From positions 19,681-83,680 of the forward strand of contig NZ_JBASAD010000032.1 of assembly GCF_049650445.1 (NCBI RefSeq): a DNA stretch of 64,000 nt, given 5' to 3'. Within the stretch, counting starts at the first letter, position 1. Each line of letters opens with the position of its first letter. Source of the DNA: Castellaniella sp049650445 (GTDB lineage: Bacteria; Pseudomonadota; Gammaproteobacteria; Burkholderiales; Burkholderiaceae_B). The notes below the pieces were generated by a model. It did no database searches, was not told the origin of the DNA, and saw only the letters and a list, made by a program, of their open reading frames with translations. A program made the position numbers and the translations under genes. This document shows, piece by piece, positions 46,903 through 54,027 of the stretch.

Positions 46903-48264
46903 ATGAGCGCGACGCTCGAATTGCGCGTGCTCTCGGGCCTGCACCGCGATGCACGCTGCCCCGCCGCGCACGGCCATCTCGTGGGCGCCGACACGGCGTG
47001 CGACATCGTGCTGGCCGACGTCGGCTTGCCGGCCCGCGCGGCGCGGCTGATTCTGAACGCGGGCGGCTGGAATCTTTCGCCCGGGGACAGCGAGCCCGAC
47101 CCGGATGCCGCCGCCGCTGCCCCCTATAATCAGCCGCTTCCGCTCGGTCCCGTCTGGCTCACTGTGGCCCGCCCCGATGACCCCTGGGAGGCACCGCCCG
47201 ATGCTCAAGCGTCCAATGCAGCGCCCGCCGGGGCCGACACCGCTGAATTGCCTGCGGAGGCTGCCGCGCCTGATCCGGAGTCCAATGCCGGATACGACAG
47301 TGAGGCAGTTCACGCCGTCCATGTGAGCGCTCGGTCGGCCGGCACCGCCGACTCTGCCGCACGGCCCGGCCGCAGACACGCCTGGCTCATGACGCTGAGC
47401 CTGGCCGCCGTCGGCCTGGCCATCGCAATCGCATTGATCCTGGCCTGGCTGCCGTCCTCCGTCCCGAAAGAGCCCATGCACACCGATCCGCGCATTGCAG
47501 CCGAACAGTCGATACCGACAATCCAGGCGGCCCTTGAGCACCTGGGTCTGGCCTCGCGCCTGCGTGTAGCCCTGGCTCCCAGCGGCACGACGGCGCAAGT
47601 CACGGGCTGGGTCCGCGACGCGGCTGAACGCGACGCGCTGGCCGCCGCGCTGGCGCAAATCTGGCCCATGCCGGCCATGCGCATCAGCATCGAGGCCGAT
47701 GTGCTCAGGACCGCCCGGACAATCCTGAGCGGCTACGCCGTCAAATACGAACCCCGCTACGACGGCGAGGGCCGCCTGAGTATTCTGGGCATCGCCTCCG
47801 ACGATGCGGTGCGCACAGAAGCGGTCGAAGCCGTGCGCGCGCAATTGCCGGGCATGACCATCATGGGCAACGCCATCCAGCTCGCCCCTGCCGTGGCCGA
47901 TGCCCTGACCCGGGAACTCGCGGCGGCCGGCCTGAGCGGTGTCACCCTGACCTGGAAGCGCCACCGTTTGGACGTCGATGCCTCCAAGCTGGACGACGAT
48001 CAGATGATCCGGTTCGAACACATCCTGTCCGACTTCAACCGCCGTTTCTTCGATGTTGCCGCGCCACCCGATACCGAACGCGCAGCCGCCGATACCGTCC
48101 CTTTTGGCATCCTCAGCGTGGTCAGCGGGAAAACACCCTTTATCGTGCTGGAAGATGGGAGTAAATTGCTCGTAGGCGGGACTTACCGGCGCTACCGCCT
48201 GACCGGCATCGAAGACAAGCGTCTGACCTTCGAGGGCCCCCGTCCTGCGATCGTGCTGCGTTGA
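46903..48264 (+). CDS. bscD: T3SS inner-membrane ring protein SctD (BscD)
   Basis: This 453-residue protein has an N-terminal cytoplasmic FHA-like domain (LRVLSGLHRDARCPAAHGHL), an acidic disordered stretch (about residues 95-145), a single transmembrane helix (WLMTLSLAAVGLAIAIALIL near 161-180) and periplasmic ring-building domains. It is the larger inner-membrane ring subunit, partner of SctJ. It starts 49 bases after sctV. Confidence 0.9.
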   Translation: MSATLELRVLSGLHRDARCPAAHGHLVGADTACDIVLADVGLPARAARLILNAGGWNLSPGDSEPDPDAAAAAPYNQPLPLGPVWLTVARPDDPWEAPPDAQASNAAPAGADTAELPAEAAAPDPESNAGYDSEAVHAVHVSARSAGTADSAARPGRRHAWLMTLSLAAVGLAIAIALILAWLPSSVPKEPMHTDPRIAAEQSIPTIQAALEHLGLASRLRVALAPSGTTAQVTGWVRDAAERDALAAALAQIWPMPAMRISIEADVLRTARTILSGYAVKYEPRYDGEGRLSILGIASDDAVRTEAVEAVRAQLPGMTIMGNAIQLAPAVADALTRELAAAGLSGVTLTWKRHRLDVDASKLDDDQMIRFEHILSDFNRRFFDVAAPPDTERAAADTVPFGILSVVSGKTPFIVLEDGSKLLVGGTYRRYRLTGIEDKRLTFEGPRPAIVLR

Positions 48265-48278
48265 ATCCGGACAGCCCC

Positions 48279-48533
48279 ATGACGACTACCCTGACCGATC
48301 TCGAAGCCCGACTGGCCGCCCCCGGCGGCGGCGCCCTGCGCGATGCGCTCTCCGCCCGGGCCGCCCGCATGGAAGCATCCCTGCGCCTGCAGATGGCCGA
48401 CGGCCTTCCACGCAAAGATTTCCAAACCTGGCAGGCGATGGCCGCCGCTGCCGCCGCCGCACAGACAATCCTGGTCTCATGGCCCGCCAACGACACCCCT
48501 GCCGTGGCTTCCAAGACACCCTCTTTCCCGTGA
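48279..48533 (+). CDS. SctE-like needle co-chaperone (YscE type)
   Basis: This 84-residue helical protein (LTDLEARLAAPGGGALRDAL, then RLQMADGLPRKDFQTWQAMA) lies between sctD and the needle gene. YscE/PscE proteins in this place hold the needle subunit in the cytoplasm with YscG. I chose the ATG at 48279; a TTG at 48261 is possible. It is assigned by location and size. Confidence 0.7.
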   Translation: MTTTLTDLEARLAAPGGGALRDALSARAARMEASLRLQMADGLPRKDFQTWQAMAAAAAAAQTILVSWPANDTPAVASKTPSFP

Positions 48534-48561
48534 CAACCCTTATTATCCCAAGGAGCTCACC

Positions 48562-48828
48562 ATGGCACTGAACAGTCTTTCCGACTCCGCCGGCCTGAAC
48601 TACAACGCAATCAACAACACGATCTACAGCGCCATCCGCACTCAAGAAGCCAAGCTGCGCACAACGCTTTCCACCCTGGAGACAGACGCCGAAGGCAACA
48701 TCTCGCAGGCCGACTTGCTCATGCTGCAGCAGCAGACCCAGCAGTGGACGATGATGATCGAGCTGCAAAGCACGCTCATCAAGCAAATCTCCGATTCGCT
48801 CAAGGGCATCATCCAGAAATCGTCCTGA
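48562..48828 (+). CDS. bscF: T3SS needle protein SctF (BscF)
   Basis: This 88-residue needle subunit has the typical helix-turn-helix layout (LNYNAINNTIYSAIRTQEAK; LLMLQQQTQQWTMMIELQST; LIKQISDSLKGIIQKS). The start has an AAGGAG 7 bases upstream. It is the last gene of the plus-strand operon. Confidence 0.95.
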   Translation: MALNSLSDSAGLNYNAINNTIYSAIRTQEAKLRTTLSTLETDAEGNISQADLLMLQQQTQQWTMMIELQSTLIKQISDSLKGIIQKSS

Positions 48829-48848
48829 ATCCTCGGGCGCCTCCGGCG

Positions 48849-49289
48849 CTAGACGGATTGCAGAAAGACGGCGGGGTCGAGCGCGCCGGGCTGACCGGCG
48901 GGTCGCGACTGTGCGCGGGACCAGGACTCTGCCAGGTCCAACAAGGACTCCAGCGCGGGGCACAGCGTGGCGGCGGAGCACTCAGCCAGCTTCAGGGCCA
49001 CCTGCATGTGCGGCCGGCCATCGGGCGCAATACACAGCACCGCGCCATGACCCGCTTGCATGAAATTGGCCCGGGCCATGCGGTCGGCTTGGCACGCATC
49101 AATGCCGTGGTCGGCAAGCCTGCACGACAGCAGCACCAGGCCGCGCGCACCCACATGCATGACCTGCACCACTTGCCGGCCGTCGAACACCAACTGGCAG
49201 ATCCCTTCTTCTGAAGGGGTCAGGCCGGTGATGCCCAGCGCAAGGCCCAGATCAGAGATCACGCGAGCGTAAGGCGAATCGACGGACAT
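48849..49289 (-). CDS. CesT-type T3SS chaperone
   Basis: This 146-residue class I chaperone has the fold-typical pattern (LGLALGITGLTPSEEGICQL, then VFDGRQVVQVMHVGARGLVL). It ends 20 bases from the convergent sctF stop, and the other chaperone gene lies upstream on the same strand. I chose the ATG at 49289 (MSVDSPYARV); the frame extends 9 codons upstream. Its cargo may be the SopB-like effector or another protein. Confidence 0.8.
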   Translation of the reverse strand: MSVDSPYARVISDLGLALGITGLTPSEEGICQLVFDGRQVVQVMHVGARGLVLLSCRLADHGIDACQADRMARANFMQAGHGAVLCIAPDGRPHMQVALKLAECSAATLCPALESLLDLAESWSRAQSRPAGQPGALDPAVFLQSV

Positions 49290-49370
49290 GGATGGCCTGC
49301 CTGCGCAAGCAGGCATGAAAGTTCAAGGATTGTTAAAAATACGCCAGACCGGTGCGATTGAACAGGGGCA

Positions 49371-49406
49371 GAAACCAGGGGGCGCCTTGTGGCGCCCCCT
49401 GGTTTC
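49371..49406 (-). terminator. Long perfect hairpin between two chaperone genes
   Basis: GAAACCAGGGGGCGCC and its exact complement (16-base arms) surround a 4-base loop, about 20 bases past the stop of the upstream chaperone gene. The U-tract is short (GGTTTC closes the stem), so it may be a terminator or an attenuator dividing the effector-chaperone unit from the last chaperone gene. Confidence 0.7.
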
Positions 49407-49425
49407 TGTTGGCACTGACTGCAAC

Positions 49426-49908
49426 TCAAGCCAAAGAACCGGGCGGCATCCTCGTCGAAACTGCAGAGGCCGCATCGGGCGCTGCGCCGGTGCGCAAGGG
49501 GCCGCCGTCGTTGGCATCCTCGATGCGCTCGCGCCAGTAGGCTGCCACGTTGGCGAACTGCTCGACCCAGGCCGAGATCGAATCCAGATCCAGGCCCGCC
49601 TGCACGCGCCGATCCGCCAGAAAGACACGCCCTGTGTCGAAATCGACGCTGAAGGTCGCCCCTCGCGTACCCTGCCAGAACAGGTTGGCCGACAGAAGCA
49701 TGGCGTAGATGGCGTCACGGCGGTCGGGGTCGGCCTCGGGCAAGCGGGCGAACAGGATCGCGAGATCATCGTCCGCCTCGTACTGCAAGTGGATTTCGTG
49801 ATCATCAATCATGAGGCCCACATAGCCGTCTTCGCCCGCCGCCATGTCGACCATGCCCAGCGATTGGCCCAGTTCGGCGATCAAGGCCTGGTATGAAGAG
49901 AGAGACAT
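49426..49908 (-). CDS. CesT-type chaperone of the SopB/IpgD-like effector
   Basis: This 160-residue acidic protein has the class I chaperone layout (IAELGQSLGMVDMAAGEDGY; LMIDDHEIHLQYEADDDLAI; FDTGRVFLADRRVQAGLDLD). It starts 45 bases after the stop of the large effector gene, on the same strand, with CAGGAGC before the ATG. By analogy to IpgE/SigE with IpgD/SopB it should bind that effector's N-terminus. Confidence 0.85.
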   Translation of the reverse strand: MSLSSYQALIAELGQSLGMVDMAAGEDGYVGLMIDDHEIHLQYEADDDLAILFARLPEADPDRRDAIYAMLLSANLFWQGTRGATFSVDFDTGRVFLADRRVQAGLDLDSISAWVEQFANVAAYWRERIEDANDGGPLRTGAAPDAASAVSTRMPPGSLA

Positions 49909-49953
49909 GCAGTGCTCCTGTGAATCGAGGAATATTGGATCGGTGAAACGGGA

Positions 49954-52749
49954 TCAGGCCTTGGCAAACTTGCCCAGCCCGCAGAGAAATTGCCGAACTT
50001 CGGGATCGGGCAGCCGTTCTTTCAGGTGGCCGGCTTCCTTGCTGCCGCCCATGCCCGTGTTCCAGCGCTGGTTCTCAAGCTGGCCGGAACTGGAGCTGAC
50101 TGTATAGTAGACGCCCTGATCGTCGCCCTGCAGGCGTTCGTCGGGATTCATCTCGCCGCCCATGTCGCGCAGGATCAGCTTGGCTTTGAGTTCGACATCG
50201 GTGACGCCGCCGCGGTCTTTGTCGCTCTTGCAGCCCTTGGACATCGTACCGGCCAGGTCGGTGGCCCCGACCAGGCCCAGGCCCTGTTCAGCCAGGCCCT
50301 GCAGCACCAGGATCTCGCGGCCCATCTTGGCCGTGTCGCCGTTGCCCGTACGGAAGGATTCCTCCGTGAACAGGGTGCGCACCAGATCGGTCTGACCACG
50401 CAATTGGGCCATGAGGCCCTCGGCCTTCGCCAACTGCCCGGGCAGCGTGCCTGGATCGTTGACCACAGCCTCCAGGCGATCATAAACCTCGCCGACGAAG
50501 CCTCCCGGCCGCACGCCCCGGGCGCCGAACCCGCCCTCGCCCAGATCGCCCACCAGCTTGATCATGTTGGCGGTGTTGTGCTCGTGGACATTGTTCCAGA
50601 CGCGCATGAGCATTTCTCGCCCGCCAGTGGAAATGGCGTTGATGCCGAACGAGAACGTGATGGCGTCCACATCCACCGTTCGAGCCTCGCCCTGCCGTTC
50701 CGGATGACCCGGATCAAACACCCGCAAGGTCTGCCCCGGCCCCGAATTGGCCTCGAAGGCCCGGAACTGGTTCTGCGTATAGGTGCGTTCCTGGTAATCC
50801 TGGATACCCAGATTGTCGCGCAGCGAATCGGGCGAGATCAGGTTGACGCTGACATGCACCAGCCGGGGAGGCGGGGCATCCTGCGGCCGGTCCGGATCGG
50901 TCAGCACGCCGCGCAGGCGGTCGTTGCTGGTCAGGGCGACCTCGAGCACTTCGCGCGCGCCGCGTTCATTGGACGTCTGACGATCGTCGCCGTCCTCTAC
51001 GCCCCACATGTCCAGCACGCCATGGCCCACCACCGTGGTCATCACCTGACCCTCGGGATCGCGCAGGCGGCTGACCTTGAGATTGCGGGCATGATCCTCG
51101 CTGTCCTTGACGCCTGCGGACACCCCGCCGATCCGGCCCTGACCCAGATCGACGCCCAATTCATGACCGATGAACTGGGCCGGCACGACCTCGCTTTTGT
51201 AGGTGCGCATCACACCATCGCGCATCACCGGCATGTCGCGCGCCACCGGCTGCCAGGTTTCCAGCCCCGCCAGGGCCTGGCGTTCGCTGCGCGCCAGGCT
51301 GGACTTGGAGAACAGCGCATCAAGGGTATTCCGGGGAATGCCGACGCCCTCGAGGCGGGCGCGCAAGTCCTGCATCGTGTCGCGCTTGCCCTGGACGACG
51401 GGGTGCGTGTCCTTGTTCGACTTGCTGGGCGCCTCGATGGTCTGCAGCGTATCGATATTCTCGCTGTCCCGATACTCCTGGCTGCGATCATTGCACACCA
51501 GCGCCCATTGGGCGCGAACCTGCGCCAGCTCGCCCATTTGATCGGGTGTGAGCGCCGGATCGCCTCCATGGGCATTCCGGTTCAATTGATCCAGCAAATG
51601 GTTGCCCGCCTGGGCCCAGATCAGGTTGGCGTGCTTGACGGAGCGGTCGGTCAGGGGATCGGTCAGGCGCATTTCATCGACATAGGCGCTCTTGGCATCC
51701 AGCAGCTCGGTCTGGCGGTCCATGTCGAGATACAGCGCCTGGCCGACGGACAGCTTTTCATTGCGGACCCGGATCTGGCCCTCGAGCGCGTCCTTGCGCG
51801 CCTGGAGTGTTTTCGCCTCGCCGGAACCCACGGGCGCAGCCTGAAGGTCGCGGTCGACCTCGTTCAGTTCTTCCGTCAACGCCTCCAGTTCGTTTTGAAG
51901 TGTCTGGATGCCGTTCCACAAACCGTCCCGGCAGACGTCCAGGTCGTCGCGCTGATGACCCAAAGCTTCGGACAGGCCCTGCAGGCTGTCCTGGTTCCAG
52001 GCCTGCCGTCCCAGCAGTTCCGTGGTCCGATCCAGATGCTCCAGGGCCTGCGCCACCTGCGGATCATGCCGCGGGCCACCGCCATACACCTGATGCAGGC
52101 CTTCGGTGAGGCGCGCGGGATTGAGCTCGATCCGCGACAGCGGGCTGTCCTTGGGCGCACCCTGGATCAGTTGCGTGAGCTCCGGGAAGCGCGCCCCGCA
52201 CTGTTCAGCACGCAATTCACGCAATTCAGTCTCGGCCCGGGTCCGCAGGGACTGGACGTCCGTCTGGCTCAAGGGGGTGTTGCCATAACGGGAGTCGTTG
52301 CGCACGGCACGGATGACGACCGCCCGTTCATCGCGCAGTTCGGGGCCTTCCAGGCCACGCAGCGTCTGTCCCAGCAAGGATTCATTGTGCCGCACCACCT
52401 GCAGCCGGTATTCCTGGGCCTTGTTCAGGATCTTGCCGATCTGATGATTCGTCAGAGGACGATCATTGTTCGCCCAGTCGGGCGGCAGCCCGCAAGCCCG
52501 CAGTGCCCGCTGAGCGCCAGCCCGGCCCTCGGTCTTCTCAAGCAGTCCCTGGAAAGCCTGTTTGACCTGGATGCGCTCCTGAACCCGCGCCTGCTGCTCC
52601 TGAGGCGGGCGGAACCAGCCTTGAATGCGGCCGGCCAGACGCGACAGGCCGCTTTGGCGCACGCCCTCCTGCCCCTGGGGATTCTGGCGGATTTCTCGCT
52701 CGAAGACTCCGCTGCCCAGCTGTCTGAAATTCTCGAGGCCGAGTGCCAT
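49954..52749 (-). CDS. SopB/IpgD-type phosphoinositide phosphatase effector with long N-terminal extension
   Basis: The product has 931 residues. The C-terminal third carries the two hallmarks of bacterial inositol polyphosphate 4-phosphatase-like effectors: FSFGINAIS near residue 699 and the C-x5-R catalytic loop GCKSDKDRGG with Cys840 and Arg846 (SopB has CKSGKDR). It would dephosphorylate host phosphoinositides. SopB and IpgD are about 540-560 residues, so about 370 are extra here; the N-terminal 400 residues are mostly charged helix with likely coiled coils (TLQNELEALTEELNEVDRDL). There is no signal peptide. I chose the ATG at 52749 because GGAG lies 8 bases upstream and the promoter's -10 lies just 44 bases away; the earlier ATG (52773) is 20 bases from it. 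A chaperone gene follows. Confidence 0.85.
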   Translation of the reverse strand: MALGLENFRQLGSGVFEREIRQNPQGQEGVRQSGLSRLAGRIQGWFRPPQEQQARVQERIQVKQAFQGLLEKTEGRAGAQRALRACGLPPDWANNDRPLTNHQIGKILNKAQEYRLQVVRHNESLLGQTLRGLEGPELRDERAVVIRAVRNDSRYGNTPLSQTDVQSLRTRAETELRELRAEQCGARFPELTQLIQGAPKDSPLSRIELNPARLTEGLHQVYGGGPRHDPQVAQALEHLDRTTELLGRQAWNQDSLQGLSEALGHQRDDLDVCRDGLWNGIQTLQNELEALTEELNEVDRDLQAAPVGSGEAKTLQARKDALEGQIRVRNEKLSVGQALYLDMDRQTELLDAKSAYVDEMRLTDPLTDRSVKHANLIWAQAGNHLLDQLNRNAHGGDPALTPDQMGELAQVRAQWALVCNDRSQEYRDSENIDTLQTIEAPSKSNKDTHPVVQGKRDTMQDLRARLEGVGIPRNTLDALFSKSSLARSERQALAGLETWQPVARDMPVMRDGVMRTYKSEVVPAQFIGHELGVDLGQGRIGGVSAGVKDSEDHARNLKVSRLRDPEGQVMTTVVGHGVLDMWGVEDGDDRQTSNERGAREVLEVALTSNDRLRGVLTDPDRPQDAPPPRLVHVSVNLISPDSLRDNLGIQDYQERTYTQNQFRAFEANSGPGQTLRVFDPGHPERQGEARTVDVDAITFSFGINAISTGGREMLMRVWNNVHEHNTANMIKLVGDLGEGGFGARGVRPGGFVGEVYDRLEAVVNDPGTLPGQLAKAEGLMAQLRGQTDLVRTLFTEESFRTGNGDTAKMGREILVLQGLAEQGLGLVGATDLAGTMSKGCKSDKDRGGVTDVELKAKLILRDMGGEMNPDERLQGDDQGVYYTVSSSSGQLENQRWNTGMGGSKEAGHLKERLPDPEVRQFLCGLGKFAKA

Positions 52750-52792
52750 CGCGTTTCTCCGTCTATCGGTCAAGGTTCATTACATGGCGATG

Positions 52793-52819
52793 AGTAACCC
52801 GTTCCATATAACGAGTTCC
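52793..52819 (-). promoter_or_regulatory. Putative BtrS-type promoter of the SopB-like effector
   Basis: On the minus strand: GGAACT, 15 bases, GTTACT. It has one extra spacer base compared with the other five sites. It supports the effector as a regulon member. Confidence 0.6.
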
Positions 52820-53010
52820 ATCAAGCGCAACGTTTAACCCCCGAGATCAACATGGCCATTGGCTTGCGCCCGGTCCGTGTGTATAGTTTCTGGTGACGGC
52901 GCTATTGCGCGCCGGCCGGCTACCGAACAACAGCCCCCGACGGCAATTTCCACAGGGCGGCATGCATGCGGCGGACGGTTCCACTCCCTCAGGCCTTCCA
53001 AGCCACCACC

Positions 53011-53538
53011 ATGCACGTGACAACCCGTTTCTCCGTTCCTTTCCTGCTGGCCTCCTTGCTGGTCCTCGCGGGATGCCAGAATCTCCCCTCGGCATCCCGG
53101 ACGGCGCAGTCCGACACGCAGCAAACCGCCGCCGGCTCGACCTCAGGCGCCACGCGCATCGTGCAGCCGGTCGCCATCTATCTCGCCCAATCGGCGCCTG
53201 GCGATCAACTGGTCGCCGTCCCGGTTCCGGACGGCACGGTCTATCTTCATGCCCGCCCCATTCTCGCCCGAGAAGACCTGACCGAAGCCGCTGCCCTGTC
53301 CGACCGCCAGGGCGGGCATTTCGTCGGGTTGCGCCTGACGCCTGCCGGCGCCGAACGGCTCGGCTCCGTCAGCCGCCAGAATATCGGCGGCTTGCTGGCC
53401 CTGGTCATCGGCCGCGAGCTGGTGGCTGCCCCCCGCATCTCCGGCACGCTGGATCGCGGTATTCTGGCCTTCGAGGTTCCCTCGGCCGAGGCGGCCGCCG
53501 ACCTGGCCGCACGCATCCGGGGCGACGCGCCTCAGTAA
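53011..53538 (+). CDS. SecD-like P1-domain lipoprotein in the btr group
   Basis: This 175-residue predicted lipoprotein has a lipobox in LLVLAGCQNLP (Cys near residue 23). The folded part (residues about 55-170) resembles the SecD periplasmic head subdomain (FVGLRLTPAGAERLGSVSRQ, NIGGLLALVIGRELVAAPRI, SGTLDRGILAFEV). It precedes btrW with a 25-base gap, so probably belongs to the same unit. A sensory or envelope role in T3SS control is possible; I know no proven function. Confidence 0.7.
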   Translation: MHVTTRFSVPFLLASLLVLAGCQNLPSASRTAQSDTQQTAAGSTSGATRIVQPVAIYLAQSAPGDQLVAVPVPDGTVYLHARPILAREDLTEAAALSDRQGGHFVGLRLTPAGAERLGSVSRQNIGGLLALVIGRELVAAPRISGTLDRGILAFEVPSAEAAADLAARIRGDAPQ

Positions 53539-53563
53539 GCCGTCGGTTCGCACCGGATCTCCC

Positions 53564-53989
53564 ATGCCCCACAGCCACAACACGCTCGCCCTGCCCGCCG
53601 ACCTGGGTGCGACCCCGCTCGCTCTACAGTGGATCGAGGGTCTCGCCGAACGCCTGGGCTGGCCTGCCCGTATCACGTTCAGGCTGTCGCTGTCGCTCGA
53701 CGAAGCACTGACCAACGTCGTGTCCTATGCCTTCGACCCTCCCGGACCGGAGACGCCGGCCATCACCGTTTCCTGCCAGGCCGACGACACGCGCATCAAG
53801 ATCGAACTGCGCGACAACGGGCGCCCCTACGACCCCACGGCAGGCGCTCCGCCGCCCCTGGCCGTCGACCTGGACGAAGCCCACGTCGGCGGGCACGGGG
53901 TGCGGTTGATGCGGTACTACCTGGACACGCTCGACTACCAGCGGCAGGACGGCTGGAACTGCCTGACCCTGATCATGAAAATCGCCTGA
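53564..53989 (+). CDS. btrW: Serine kinase/anti-sigma factor BtrW (HATPase)
   Basis: This 141-residue GHKL ATP-binding protein of the RsbW/SpoIIAB type has the N-box DEALTNVVSYAFD (near residue 46), the G1 box IELRDNGRPYDP and the G2 box GGHGVRLMRYYLD. By the Btr scheme it phosphorylates BtrV and restrains T3SS expression. It is convergent with btrU, 38 bases apart, and 30 kb from btrV. Confidence 0.9.
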   Translation: MPHSHNTLALPADLGATPLALQWIEGLAERLGWPARITFRLSLSLDEALTNVVSYAFDPPGPETPAITVSCQADDTRIKIELRDNGRPYDPTAGAPPPLAVDLDEAHVGGHGVRLMRYYLDTLDYQRQDGWNCLTLIMKIA

Positions 53990-54027
53990 AGGGCCGGCCC
54001 CGGGCGGAAGCCCCGGGGCGACCTTCT

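Noticed and set aside
49990..52797. A long plus-strand reading frame opposite the SopB-like effector gene
   Set aside because: It is a shadow. The minus-strand protein has recognised motifs, a ribosome site and a promoter.
52977..52982. GGTTCC as a further minus-strand BtrS-type site
   Set aside because: No GTNAC partner at the right spacing.
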